From positions 1,426,001 to 1,490,000 of the forward strand of contig JAHDVF020001501.1 of NCBI GenBank assembly GCA_022606425.2: a DNA stretch of 64,000 bases, written 5' to 3'. Under the pieces are notes generated by a model. That model searched no databases and was not told the origin of the DNA. It was given only the letters and a program-made list of their open reading frames with translations. Source of the DNA: Lepidostoma basale. Its lineage: Eukaryota > Arthropoda > Insecta > Trichoptera > Lepidostomatidae. Below are positions 21,977 to 35,900 of the stretch, one piece after another. Position numbers and translations under genes: made by a program. The stretch's first letter is position 1. Every line of letters starts with the position of its first letter.

Positions 21977-24900
21977 ATGAAGCCTAATCCATCATCCGTA
22001 CTCCTTGAGAAGCCAAGAGAAGAATTTCACAGTTTAAATAATAACAATGATAGTAGATATTTACACAAGAAATTCAAAAAAATGGCTACTGCCGTACAGC
22101 CGGTTATTCTTCAGGTGGACAGCGAGCTTGGCAGAACGTTCGCAGAGAACACCCCCAACCATGAGGGCCCTTCGCGATTGTCTTCCTTTCAAGATGTGTC
22201 CACTGCGAGAAGAACAGTAGACGAGTATCTGCCACTGCCTGTCAATGTGTATGGAGGCAATAGTAACTCGCGGAATAATGCTGGCATCTCGCGGAATAAT
22301 GAGTCAGAAAAGAATGTACAAATTAATGTTAGAGATTTTAGTGATAAACAATGCATAGTAAGAGAGGTAAAAGCTGACTGCTACGACGTGGATGCAGCGG
22401 TGGGCAGCTCCCCGGAGAGCAAGATGGGGGACTTCGGAGACTCCTGTGAAGTTAGCATGAAAGATTCACTGAGCATTGCCGCAAATGGCCGCCACATATG
22501 TCCGTACTGTAAACTGAGTTGTGCCAAACCATCAGTCCTGCAAAAACATATCCGCGCTCATACTAATGAGCGCCCTTTCCCCTGTGTTCCTTGTGGATTT
22601 GCATTTAAGACTAAATCTAACCTTTATAAGCACTGCAGATCGAGATCTCACGCACTAAGACTTCAAGGGTCAGAAGACTCACCCATCATTGAGGAAGATT
22701 GGTCTTTAGGATCAGAAACTGACGTGGTAAATGGGAACCATGCCTCTAGATCAGACTCCTGGATGTCGGAGAGAATCAACGCTGGAGATACTTTGGGATC
22801 GAACGATAATTCTTTTTCCGAAGTTATGCCCTCTGAATGTGCATCACCACCGAGTAATTCCGGTTCACTGACTGATTCTAGACCAAAAACAATATACAAA
22901 CCTAAATTTCATAAAGCAAATTTATATCAAGAAGATGAGGACACCGCTAGAAGTGTGTTGGTGACAAACACTGAATTTTTAAATAGACATATCTCAAAAA
23001 TAATATCAGATAATGAAGCCATAGTTGATACAATAGATTCTCCTTTACATAGAAAGTATATTAAAGACAGTATTAGTCATAAAGCTATTTCAAATGAAAT
23101 TGCCACAAATTCATTGGAAACATTGAAGAATGAAAATCAACCGTTGAATCTAACAAAAAATTCTGAAAGTGTTGAAGCAGCTCATAGAAAAAGGTGTTAT
23201 TCAGAAAGTTTTGCCCAGCCAGACATATCATCATCATCATCATCTAAGGCTCCTCAACACCCACTAAATCCGGAAGGCTCTATTATAAAAGATCTCTTGC
23301 TGAAAGCTAGGGCACAGGCCACAGGGCTCCTGCCTGTAACCAGCGAAACTTACGATGCCTCGGAAACTTTATATGTTTGTCCGTTGTGTCAGATCTCTTA
23401 CAGGAGTGCCGATAACCTAGAAATACATCGGCAGTACTACTGCAAAGGCCAGTCTTATAGATATAATAAACCTGAGAACAATTACATGAGGAGTAATTCA
23501 ATTCATGTCACTCTCCCAGAAACATACAACCCTAACACCTTAGCCAAACTTGCCACTTCCACTTTAAAATCTCCGAGTAGTCGCCTACACAAACCTGAAA
23601 ATCTTGTATTATCAAAAAGCGACAATATTGAAATATCCGCACCGTTACCTTCTCCCGGCCCCTTGCTGGGGAACACTCGTCTAGTTGACACTCACCGGAC
23701 ATCCGAATCTTCCAGAGCTACTGCATACATGTTGACAGACACAACGAAGCTTAATACTTCTCCGTTTAGGAGAAGAGAAGAGCCCACTTCAATAGAAAGT
23801 TTGTGTTCTGCACCTAAAAATGAAGAAAGTTTAGAAAGATCTGACATGTACAGCCCTCCTGTGAAGATTCGCTGTTCAGAAACCCCAACGACATTAAGAT
23901 CATTAGAAGAATTGTCTTTATCACCAATGAGGCAAAACTCTACATCCTTGCAAATGTTTGGAGGCGAAGTAAAGATTGTGGATAACTCGGGAGGATCTAC
24001 CACAATGAGAATTGAACCGACTACTTCTCAGCAATCTCCAACAATGATATCTCAGAGTAAAGCATCACCAAAACCACTAGGACCCGAAACCAGCAACATT
24101 GTTGTGAGGTCTGGATTACATTCTGGCGGCACCATTGTCCACAATCCTCCTACACCGAAGGAACCTCTCCCTTCTCCCCACCCTCAAACCCCCAGAATGC
24201 TGGTATCCATAGCTCCAAATATTTCCACTCCTAACTTGACGGTTGCAGGGATTCCTGCGCCTAACATGACGAAGTTTCAGTTTCCTCCTATTGGATCTCT
24301 TTCGTCATACAATCCCCTGACGCTGACACCGCTCAGCCCGGCCCTGTCGCCCGGCGGCGCCTCCACAATCTTGCACGGAGGCAAGCTGATCCCACATGTG
24401 CCTGGAATGCCGGGGCCTAACTCACTCAGTCTGCACGTCCCGTCTTCCCATAAGTTCTCCCACTTGAGTATGCCCATGTCCCTCCAGGTTCTGACTGGTG
24501 GACCCCAACTATCCCCGAGGAATGATTTCAATTTCAATGAAAAATTAAAAATCAACAAAATTACTTCTTCAGATTATGAATTAACAATGAAATTGGAATC
24601 TTCAACAAAATTTGAAAATCTGAACAGCAATCAGCTGTTGAATGCTGATATAAAAAACACTTCATGGAAATCAAGTAATTTCTTGACTCAAAATAGTTCA
24701 AAACCAAAACTACCCATACCCTCAATACAGATTATACATGAATCTTCTCCTTCGACCAATTTCCAAAGTACTAAAACAGAATTGTACTCTAATGTACGAA
24801 ATTTCCCACAAAACAAAATAGATGAAATATTAAGACGTAACACAGAAATATTACAGAAAAGTTCCACCAACTTTATGGAGTCACCCCGGGATAAGTTTTC

Positions 24901-27900
24901 ATTGATCCATAATACGGGTGTTATCAGCAAATCTGTTAACAAAAGTAAAATACTCGAGGAAAATAATTTTGAACCCAAACAAAAAGAAGGTTTATTGAAA
25001 ATTGTAGAAAAAGAAAAGAAGATGGTCACTATTAAACCAGAAACAACCAAACAATTTAATTTTGAAAACCTCATTTCTAAATGTGAGATTCTGAATAAGT
25101 CCGTGGACTCCGTCTGCGTTACTGATGGGGTTAAATTAGCTACCTGTGTCAAATCCCTGAAATCAGACGATGGATCAGTCAAAGCATCTGAAAGATCCGA
25201 AACATCCTATTTTAAGAAGAGTATAATGGCTCCTTTAGGAAACACAAAAGTTGAAATGGAAAAACCCAAGTTTCTAAGGCCTACTTCTTTACCATTGAAA
25301 CCTGGAACCTTTACTCCAAAGAGACATCATGGAATAACACCCAATGCAAATACTTTACCTTTGATATCCCCCGAAACACCCCGCCCCGCCAAAGCTTACG
25401 GACAATTATATCTGAATGGCCATGCTTACACATACTTGGGGCTGAAGTGTTCCACCAAGGTATACTACTGCACCCTCAACAGGCCGCAACCTACCTATGT
25501 TCCCAACCAGCACTCTCTCTCCATGTACAGCAATTGGCAGGTGAGTTCTACTTTATGAGCCTTATTAAATGATTTACTCTCAAATTTATGATAGACATAA
25601 TGCAAGCAGATAGCAAAATAATATTGGATACATTTTCAGGTCTGTTCTGAATCTACCCCAAACCCTCTAGGTTTGACTCCCGGAAAGGCAATGACTTTCT
25701 ATGATTCACGCCATCGACCACAGAACACTACAGTTGCTGCTATAAAACAAGACCATTTAATGACTCACTCTTCACAATGGACAGTAACGGTTGCTAAACA
25801 GCAGGTATGTATTTATCGTTCTTCTTGTAAAGCCAGTCGCTAGTACATTCCACTTTAATAAATGTACATATAATATTATAAAAACACACGGAAAGTTTGT
25901 TGTTTGTGTTAAAAAAAAAAACAAAAATAGCGTTTGGATTAATTTTTATTTTTCATATTTGTATTTATTTTAGGAGTCTATAAACTCTGAAGCAGACGGT
26001 ACTGATGAATCAAAAACAATGAACGGAGACACAAATGCTCTGAATAGTAAAAGTGTCAAAAGTCTGAAGGGTGGATTTGAAAGCAACGAGGAGTATACAT
26101 ATGTGCGCGGGCGCGGTCGGGGGCGCTACGTGTGCTCCGAGTGCGGCATTCGCTGCAAGAAGCCCTCCATGCTCAAGAAACACATCAGGACCCACACTGA
26201 TGTGCGGCCTTTCACATGCAAGCACTGCGCTTTCAGGTAAAATTGTGTATCTTATTTATTAAGTTTGATATTACAATGACTATGATATACAATAACATAA
26301 TTTCTGTTTCGTACAATAAACCTTTTCCACCTTTCTGGCAACATTTTAATATCTCTTTCATAAAAGTATTTCAGTTTTGAGTCGTTTTGAGTAGTCACAT
26401 AGTTCATTTTTAATGTTGTCATAACTTTTATAAGTTTTGCATCAATCTAAACAGGTGATAATCAGATGGGCTAGGTCTGGAGACTATAGTTGTTTGGACC
26501 GATGTAGAAACATGTCGCAAAATAAATTTTTAAGATATATAATTACATAATGTATTTTTAGACGACTTTTAACTTACATTTGTCAGTATAACTTGTTTCA
26601 TTATCATAATACAATTATTTATATTTTAAACCAGAATCAACAGTCTCTTGTAGAGTTTTCATTTTTGTATTCTTATTGAACATTCATAACTATTAATAAA
26701 AAAAACTGCACAGAAAATATTTCCATAAGGGATAAAATTACTACATAATAGGTATACAGTTTTTCAAGTTTCAAGAGTGGCTGTGTACTTCTTTCTGCAT
26801 TGAATTCAATATTTTATTTCTTTTCTACAATATTTTTTTCATTTTCAGCTTTAAAACAAAAGGGAATCTGACAAAACATATGAAGAGCAAGGCACACTAC
26901 AAAAAGTGTGTGGAGCTGGGTATCAGTCCACTGGAAGACGCAGAGGGCAGTGAGCCCGGAGACGGCGAGGGAGGTGAGACCGGGGATGGCTCCCAAGGGA
27001 TGGGTGAATCAGACGAAGACTCGGACACTGAAGATGATGGAAATGAAGGAGAGACTGAATCTAGTGGTTAGTAAACTCTGATGCAATCATTGTGTATTAT
27101 GTTACATTAATTTTTAAATCCGATGACAGAAAATTGTATGGGGTTTGTTGTGATACCTTGATAATATAACAAATAACTAAACAAACAACATCAATAATGA
27201 TTGAATTGATTATACCCAAATTCTAACACCTGGAGAATTATACTTCTTTTGGCATGTTTTTAATCAAAACCTTAATTAACTGTATTTAATATATTTCTAT
27301 TATTTTATCATCTTTTCTACTAACGTAGCATTTGGGACGCAGAATAATTTTTTTGGAGTGATTTTGTTTTGTTATGCCAAAGAAGTGTAACTTCTTACGT
27401 GCGTACATAAGTACACGCACATATGTTTAAATATATTGTTAATAATAATTCTCTCTTGCAGATACTGATTCTTGGAAGCATGAAGCGGCGCAGTGCTTGC
27501 TTTCGCTGTGGGTAGGCAGGCCCGCACCTGGCCTTCTTTCTACAGCACGCCCCACCACATACCCTTACACCCCCAACCACACAGACACCACTGCCAGAAT
27601 ACAGGAGCTCACTTCTCTCACTGAGGAATCATCCATTTCTCAAAGAGACGGCAATCTATCGCTTAGCAGAAAACCTTCCATGATTCAAACTGTTCATTTC
27701 AAACCTGAAAAATCATCTGGAAATGGCCAGCCAATAGATTTAAGTAAACCAATGGATCTCAGTAAAGATACAAAGGATTGTGAACAAACTGAAAGTTTTA
27801 ACACATGGTACTCCGAAACAGACATTCTCACTCCCGTTGGAGAGCCTGACTTGTTAGCGTCTTTGGCTCAAAGCACGGCCAAACTGCCTCAGCGTAACAA

Positions 27901-29191
27901 TGAATGGCGCAATGGAGATGAGCCCATGTTGCAAGCATATTTGACAGAAAAAGCTCTAAAAGATTCCAAAATCAAACAAAGTCAGTACATGATCGCTCAG
28001 ACTCGACAGGTTGAAGTGAACACTAGCACATGTGACAATACCAAGAGTATAATGCCCAAGGATAATCCCGTCATAGTGCATGGACATTTTACCAAAACAA
28101 ATAATACTAAAGAAAAGTGTTTCACACCAATCGATACATCATCACAGCCGAATGAAAATTCTGGAATACAAATATTAGTTGACGTCGCTACCACGGCAAG
28201 ATCTTCCAGCCCTTTCAATACTAATCCTGAGGCAACTACTAGTACAGAAAATGCTAAGTTTGTGGCTTCAGAATATTTAAAAGTTGCCTGTAAAAAAACC
28301 ACAGACATCACTGATCTGCAAAATAACAAAACAAATTCAGAAAACAGACCGGAAAAAGTCAATGGGGAAGTAGGTTCAGTTATTGTCAGTACGGAAGAAG
28401 GTGTATCTGAAAAAGACACAGAAATGGCCATCATTACTCCGGAGCATATTGGCATTGCCAGAAAAGTTGTGGTAGGAGCCGGTGGAGTGGGTTTCAAGTT
28501 GACAACACCATCCAATGAATATTCTTCCGTTTCCGCCTTCACCAAAGGTCATCTTACAGAAGATGGGAGATCAGTGTGTGTCGTGTGTAATAAAACTTTC
28601 TCTAAGCCATCGCAACTACGTCTGCATATCAATATTCATTATATGGAACGACCATACCGCTGTAGTGCGTGCGCTGTTAGTTTTCGGACACGTGGACATT
28701 TACAAAAGCACGAACGTTCTGGATCACACCACAATAAAGTTTCTATGACATCAACCTTCGGAGCGGCAACTACTACCAATCCTAGACCTTTCAAGTGTTC
28801 CGACTGTAAAATTGCATTTAGAATCCACGGCCATTTAGCCAAACATCTCAGGAGTAAGATGCACGTTATGAGATTGGAATGTTTAGGAAAACTGCCTTTT
28901 GGGACATTTGCAGAGATTGAAAGGGCCGGTGTTAGTTTAACCGATATAGATACGACAGATTGTGATAATTCTTTAGCAAGTTTGCAACTTTTAGCCCAGA
29001 CTCTTCACGAGAAAGATCCCACAAAACTGGAAAAATGGGACCCGGTGACCATGACGCCGCCGTTACTGCCTCCCGGGCCCGACTCCTCGGACGAGGACGA
29101 GCCCTCCAGTCCGCGAGGTGAAACCAAAACTCTCAATGACAGTGATAGTACTGAAGAAATTAGTGTAAGATATAGTGCCACGGATACTTAG
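21977..29191 (+). CDS. shn: Schnurri (HIVEP-type) zinc-finger protein
   Basis: Five coding exons joined in frame: 21977-25540, 25640-25804, 25974-26236, 26849-27066, 27462-29191 (1979 aa). Paired C2H2 fingers of the ZAS type lie at about residues 173-228 ([20 protein letters not shown]), 1295-1350 ([20 protein letters not shown], spanning exons 3-4) and 1773-1830, plus a single finger at 1848-1876 and an isolated CCHC-like finger at 464-489. An acidic, serine-rich stretch follows the second pair (about 1352-1402), as in HIVEP proteins. Schnurri is the nuclear partner of Mad/Medea that represses brinker in Dpp/BMP signalling. The length is below the fly protein but the finger order is complete. 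An acceptor (TTTTTTTCAG) just before 21972 requires an upstream exon, so the ATG at 21977 may not be the true start. Confidence 0.95.
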
Positions 29192-29747
29192 TGCCAAATT
29201 AAATTAAGTAGTCTTATTGAATGTGCAATCGCGCCTTCGCCTCGGGGACACTGAGAGGTCTCTCGGCCGGGCTCCTCGAGGGGGCGCACCCTTTATGTTT
29301 ATAATGTACACACCACACGATGTCTGTAAGATATATTTTGTAAATAGAGTTAGTTGTAAGGCTAACGAGTTGCCAAATACTGGTACTGAGCAGGTACGGA
29401 GCAGCAAAGCGAGCTTCCCTGTACATGCTTCCAGAGAGCGGGCCGGCACCTGGCACCGGGGAATATCACGCTAACATATTCAGAATAGCATAATCTATGT
29501 TCTTCTAATTTCAACGGTACCATTGAAAGTGAACTTTTTGATGTATTTTTTATAAGCATATTCTTTTTGAGAAGTAATGCTGATGCGGAGAATATTGGCA
29601 TATCAGATTCCCGGTGATCAGTTTGAACGGTAACCTTTACATTTACAACCCTAAAGTGTGCAAGTCTTCCATATCACGTAGATAACTTGAAATGATCAAT
29701 GTTTTGTTTTATAAGACATGAAAAGTCGCAAGTTTTACTTATACTTA

Positions 29748-29753
29748 TTTATT
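29748..29753 (-). promoter_or_regulatory. Poly(A) signal for Rpb12 gene
   Basis: AATAAA on the minus strand, 88 bases past the Rpb12 stop codon and inside the schnurri 3' untranslated region. It is the nearest canonical signal in the correct orientation. Confidence 0.55.
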
Positions 29754-29786
29754 GGTTAAATGTATTCATATTTTATAAGATTACAG

Positions 29787-29792
29787 AATAAA
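29787..29792 (+). promoter_or_regulatory. Poly(A) signal for schnurri
   Basis: AATAAA about 600 bases past the schnurri stop and 49 bases before the last coding exon of the convergent Rpb12 gene. Confidence 0.6.
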
Positions 29793-29840
29793 AGACTAAT
29801 TTGATAAAAAATAAGTGTTTTTCGTCTCAGCTGCCGTCCT

Positions 29841-30645
29841 TCATCTCGCGTCGAATACTACCACTGTGAACTAGTTAAGGAAATCATTTTCAAACTAACT
29901 GCAATATATACATATTTACATGACACACTTTTAGTTACTTTGTCATCTTGTGTGCATGTTATAAGTATTCTAATTAAATAAAGAAAGGTTAAATAAAACA
30001 AAGTAATTGAAAACATATAAATATGTAAAGAAAAAAAAAACTTAGGATGCACCATTCATCTTTCAACAAAAGATATTTAAAATAATGAAGAATTTTGGTA
30101 CATTCATTATGATTATAGTTATCACAAAATTAAAAATATTTTTTAAGATGGGCATTGATCATTCTACACTGTGTTTAATGAAAAGGATACATCGTTTTGT
30201 TCTCTTTTTGTACATGATTCTGTATCCACATTCTCTGCAGCGTATGGGATCTCTGGGTTTAATATCATTTTCACGGTGGCATTCTAGAACAGTACAACAA
30301 TAAAAACAAAATGTTATTTAGTAATCAAAAGGTATTACAAAAGTTAGATATCATCATATATCAAAAATTCAAAACAAAAGCTCAAATAATTGGCTATTAA
30401 TTAATACAATTTTGATGTATATAATAAAAGTTGACAATTATTCGCAAAGCGAATGAAATGAGGGGGGAAAGTATTAAATTTCATGGGCTTTTACAAATAA
30501 ATAATACAGGGCTTATAGCCTAAAAAAATTCGTAACGAAATCAGTAAACAACAAGACTGAATTTTATTAAACCGCGCTTACCTCCACAAACATATACCAT
30601 GGGAGTTTTCATAGCCACTTGCTCTTTACCGCTGGGTTCAGACAT
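29841..30645 (-). CDS. Polr2K: RNA polymerase I/II/III subunit Rpb12 (POLR2K)
   Basis: Three small exons on the minus strand, 30645-30582, 30283-30191 and 29863-29841, joined through GT-AG junctions in phase 1 and phase 1, give 59 aa (human orthologue 58). The start is [20 protein letters not shown]. Exon 2 encodes [20 protein letters not shown], then [11 protein letters not shown], and exon 3 encodes LVVFDAR and a stop, the near-invariant C-terminus of the family. The four zinc-binding cysteines form CGEC (across the first junction) and CREC. The protein bridges the Rpb3-side assembly platform and is shared by the three nuclear RNA polymerases. The gene is tail-to-tail with schnurri, and its upstream side meets the 30.8-kb foldback after about 175 bp, so its promoter must be short. 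Confidence 0.95.
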
Positions 30646-30822
30646 TTCATTTACTTATAAATATTTATTTAAAATAAGAAATCTTAACAATCAACAAACC
30701 AACGCGCGTGAAACACATTCAATGAAAAATCACGTCTGTGATCGTAGACAACAACATAGACAATATCGTTATGTCAGATGTCAACGGTATTAATGACATA
30801 GACAATTTTGTCATTGACAATT

Positions 30823-32598
30823 TGATATAGCCATGTTTCATGGCATACTAGGTGAGATTGCACTGAACAATTTTTACATGGCCGAAAACACGCTTTCTCT
30901 CTGGAGGCTCGTTTAATCTTAGTTAGGTTTAATTTTAATTTGTGATAAGACAATTTAAAAAACAATAATAGTGTTTAAAGAAGTGTAGTGACAATTTTGT
31001 GATTGAAAAAAATAGCGTTCTGCCCCGGTATCGCAATTAAGTTAAGTACTGCCGGCCGGATATGCCGAGCGGCAACACTTTGGGGGGCGTGATCTCAACC
31101 CCCGACCCTGCGGATTTACAACTCCGGGCTCGAGAGTTCCGAACAGGAGACAGTCAGACACCGGCCTTCGGTGGAAGGAACATCTCTCCCCGGCCGAACG
31201 CCAGGGAGATAATCTGAAAAAGTTCGCGATGTACGCGCCGTATAGAGTTGTGTCGGCTGCGTCGGCTTATCATCATTGGGGCCTGATGCTGGCCACTGCT
31301 GTCTCAGCGAAGGAGACCAAACCGCCCTTCGCTTACACGCTCTTGCCCATCGTCCGCCTCGCACGTACCTCGTGGTGCGGACGCCACTAGCAGTCAATTC
31401 GCCGTCACGCCGACTTCGCAGATCGTCGGTCTTCGCCGTTAGTGCTGATTCAGTGACTCATTAGTTTTAAGTCGTTGGCCAACGGATAGCATGTAAGTCT
31501 TCTTTAGTTCATAAGTAATCGTGCTTTTTATTTTGTGTTATATGTTTGTGTAATTAAGGATACTTGTAAATAGTAAATATTGGTTTGAATCTCATATCAC
31601 TAAACATCCCGGAGCATATCTCAGATCACATAATAATGTTACATTGGCGAAGAACATGGGCAACGTTGGAAGGAGTTGTTTCGAGATCGGGAATGAGATA
31701 CGAGTTCATTCATCTTTTTCACCCCGTTGTTAGGAGTCTGTTGGCGTCACGGGGTGAAAAATGAAATTTACTCGTATCTCATTCCCGATCTCGAAACAAC
31801 TCCTTCCAACGTTGCCCATGTTATTCGCTAATGTAACATCATTATGTGATCTGAGATATGCTCCGGGATGTATAGTGATATGAGATTGAAACCAATATTT
31901 ACTATTTACAATTACATTTAATGACACAAACATATAACACAAAAGAAAGAAACAAGATTACTTATGAACTAAAGAAGACTTACATGCTATTCATTGGCCA
32001 ACGACTTAAAACTAATCCGTCACTGAATTGCGGCGAGGACGGCGCTAACGCTGTCGTGGTCAGCACGAGGATGATGATCTGCGAAGCTGTTGTGGTGGTT
32101 TGGTCTCCTTCGCTGAGACAGCAGTGGCTAGCATCAGGCCCCAATGATTATAAGCTGATGCCGCCGGCACCATGCGGCACGTCTATCGCGATATTTTTCT
32201 TCAGATTATCTCCACCGATGTTGGTATCTCACTTCCGCGATCTTTTCAGATTATCCCCCCGGCGCGCGTTCGGTCGGGGAGAGATGTTCCTTCCACCGAA
32301 GGCCGGTGATTGACTTTCTGCTCGCTGCTCTCCGGAGTTCAAAATAATTGCAGGGTGGGGGGTTGAGATCACGCCCCTCAAAGTGTTGCCGTTCGGCATA
32401 ATCCGGCCGGCAGTACTTAACTTAATTGCGATACCGGGGCAGAACGCTATTTTTTTTAATCACAAAATTGTCACTACACTAATTAAAATTAAACTTAACT
32501 AAGATCAAACAAGCCTCCAGAGAGAAATCGTATTTTCTGCCATGTAAAATTTGTCTAGTGCAATCTCACCGAGTATGCCATGAAACATGGATATATCA
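30823..32598. mobile_element. Large foldback element, arms of about 880 bp
   Basis: A single 1.78-kb near-palindrome. The left arm begins GATATAGCCATGTTTCATGG and the right arm ends with the reverse complement, CATGGATATATC. The centre is near 31735 (CACCCCGTTGTTAGGAGTCTG). Matching pairs can be followed throughout, for example GCCGGCCGGATATGCCGAGC at 31050 against GCATAATCCGGCCGGC at 32396. The arms differ by substitutions and small indels, and each contains a GC-rich 350-bp section. A third, single-arm copy is at 61.5-61.85 kb. No transposase is evident, so it is non-autonomous. Confidence 0.85.
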
Positions 32599-32915
32599 CC
32601 GTGACAGCAACAAGCTCCTAACAAATTTTCTTTCTTCTCGCATTTGCCGTGATAGAGAGGATGAATAACTTTTTATCTATATTTTGCAAAATCTATGTGT
32701 GTCAGCGGGTTGACTTCTGTCAGTGCAATAATTGATCCCCAGCTCTTGGCATTCTATGTATCTGTGATTGTACTATCACTATTCTCGGCTAGTCATTTCC
32801 AGTTATTTTCACTTTTACACAACAATTATAACATTTCTTTATAATTGGCTTATTAATTGAACATAGCAATAACTGAATTATGCAAATTACTATTTCAATA
32901 ACTAAATTCTGAAAA

Positions 32916-35900
32916 ATGTTAGAATTAACAAAGACATGTCGATTGTGTGGTGATTGGAGTAACCCAGATGTTGATAATATATTTTTCACTGAAAATCAAA
33001 ACTTTACTACACTAATATTGAAATATTTGTCTATTCATGTTAGTATTGTTTTATTATTTATTTTTGTTTGAAGATAAAATGTTTGTGATTTAATTGTATC
33101 TCAATAGAGACGAAGATGCAAATTGGAAACTGAATATGGTTGTTCAAGGTGTTTACAGGTATGACCTGTCATTGGTTGGGTTAAGCGCACGCTTTATGTA
33201 ATTACAACATTCCCCATTCCACATTTTTCTTTATGACCATGTATGACAAATTTTTGGAAGTTGTATGTATGTTAAATAAAGGTTAAATAATGGAAAAATT
33301 TTTGGAAGTTGTATATATGTTAAATATAAATTTGTCATACATGGTCATAAAGAAAAAGGTAGAATAGAGAATGTTGTAATTACATAAAGCGTGCACTTAA
33401 CCCAACCAATGACAGGTCATAAGTCCTGTAAACACCTTGATCAACCATATTCAGTTTCCAATTTGCATCTTCGTCTCTATTGAGATACAATTAAATCATG
33501 AATTGATAACCCACGGTGGGTGAAATCCAGTATTCGTATACAAGTATAAGTATACATTCACAAAAAATATTATAAAATGTTTGTTTTAAAAAAAAATATG
33601 AATGTAATGTTAATGGAAGTCAATTAGTTTTAATAAGTTTTTTTTCGTTATTTAAAAAATCCAAGTTATAAAAAAAATCTAGTTATTCATTAGTTTTTTT
33701 CTACAATCTTTGGGTTAAGAATGTGCTTGTACATTAAGAGGAGTTCTAGATCATGCAGAGGATCAAAACTAATACTCTGTTCAAATTTTAAGTTTTCTGT
33801 CTGAAAAACGTTTTGTTTTTAAATTAATTTTAAGGAGAGAAGTACCTACTCTGGTATCATTTAATATGTGACAAAAAGGACGAAAATTCGTTATGAAATA
33901 AACTGAATGATATTTTCAGATTGGTTTCGATGATTGTCTTCCAAAAAATATCTGTTATCAATGCAAGTCTACATTACTTTTGTTTGATGAATATGCTCTG
34001 AAATGTACTACAATTCAATTAACATTGTCTTCCGTTGCTGAGCAACTTCCTTCTGCCGAGCCCTTAATAGATGTTAAAGCAGAACACGTACTTGACTTAG
34101 CTGAATGCCCACCTTTAGAAAGTAGGGGTAAATTACTACTTAAATCTGAAGATGAAAACTACAATGACAATGATAGTTCCCGTTATTCAGAAGGTTAGTT
34201 ATTTTTCTATTGACTTTCAAATACTACTGTATTCTGAGTGATTGTTTTATTCTGATTGGTTATTTATATTTGGCTGATGGATGGAATGGAATGAAAATTA
34301 TTGTAAATAAATAAAGTAATAAGTTGGAGTTGTTTTCTGAATTAAATTCTTATTTGATTGTTTCAAATTATTTCAGTGAATGAAAATTAGAAATATATTT
34401 TTTATAATGACCATTTGATACACATATTTGTGTTTTTGATTGTTCTTATTTTAGGTTTCTGTGAGTACAAAGATGATACAAAGAAAATATACAAGTTGAA
34501 GTCAAAGAAGAAGAAGGCCAGCAAAAGCATATTAAAAAAGAAAAAAATCCATTTAAAAGAAGCAACTAAGTCTCAAATTATGGACACAATTATAAATAAT
34601 GAAATTTTAGAAATTAAAAATGAAGTTTTTTCGGATGATGAAACTCCGCTGTTGAAATATAAATCAAAGGGTTTTGGGATAAATAATTCGTTTATCGAGT
34701 AAGTTTATTTCTCATAGATCAATTTATTATAGGATTTATGTGAGGGTTACAATCATCTAATCAGTTTACCAAAATCACATTTTTTTCACTTATTTTTCAT
34801 TTTCTAGTATATTTATATTGTGACAAAATTGAATCAAGATTCAATTGGTGAATGTCCAATGAATTTTAATTGTTTAATTTCATAACTGATAAAATTTACA
34901 ATAGTTTATTAACCTTTCCTTATAGGTACACATAGCTTCTAATAACATTAAATATGTAATTAATACTGGGTTTAGATTTTCGGTATTTCCCTCTATATTT
35001 TTCACTTTTCCCAAACATGTTTTAAACTGTGTGTGTTTCCTCAGTGTAAATTTTACAATTTAAACATTTTATTGGCAAATGTAGGTATAATTGTTTTGTC
35101 TTAATATTGAAGTGTAAAGTAAAGAATATACAACTGTCTCACATACACTCGTTATGTCTCACTCTGATAAACTATATTGTGCGAGAGAGAAAAATTATTA
35201 GTCAAGTTGTTTTCTGTGCTCTGAATTGGATAGGTCGGTCTGGGCTGTTGTCTGCGAATAGTTCTCTCGCTCTATGGTTTTTCAAATGTTGAGAGTTTTT
35301 CATATTTTTAGCAATTCCATTAAAAATATTGAAGGACTTTAAATATAATTAATTGAAGAACTGAATTGTCTACGAATATATATTTTTCCTATTTTAAAAT
35401 TTATAGTGATACACGCCACTTAAAGGCGCTAACTTTTTTGACACATTAAGAGATAGGTTACAGTTACATGTGAAATTAAGCATCTCATTTGTCTTATTTT
35501 TATTATATCAGTAATTTAATTTAACTAATTTTGTATGTAATTCACAAAATATTTTTATAATACATTTTTTTTTTTAGTTTTCATTGTCACTTGTGCCCAG
35601 AAAATTTTTCCACTTGGGCAACTTTGAGCCGGCACACAAAACAGTGTCACTCAACTATTCCGCTGATAACTTGTGTGTGTACCAAGGACTTGCGTTCGAA
35701 GAGAAGCGTTTATGAGCATATCCTTAAGCATGACAAGACCACTGGCTTCAGGTATCCATGTTTTACAGTTCTATTGTTGTTGCAGTTGTAATATGTTGTT
35801 GTGAAGTTATTACTTTTAACAAAATTTTATATGGGATAGTGTTTATCTTCAACTTATAGAATCTATACAAATTTGCAAAAATATTAGATAGATAGCAGAA

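Larger units (their letters stand above)
29192..29810 (+). other. schnurri 3' untranslated region
   Basis: Sequence from the schnurri stop to the probable cleavage site. About 29217-29470 is GC-rich and open on both strands, but with no protein likeness, and is best read as untranslated. The 3' part overlaps the predicted 3' end of the opposite-strand Rpb12 gene. Confidence 0.6.

Noticed and set aside
23307..25182. Minus-strand frames inside schnurri exon 1
   Set aside because: Antisense shadows of a verified coding exon with no domain of their own.
27997..28545. 182-codon minus-strand frame inside schnurri
   Set aside because: Lies wholly opposite the last schnurri exon and has no recognisable content.
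29204..29474. Short frames on both strands just after schnurri
   Set aside because: GC-rich part of the 3' untranslated region; no start context or domain.
30085..30303. 72-codon plus-strand frame
   Set aside because: It is the antisense of the Rpb12 middle exon, which has a clear family match on the minus strand.
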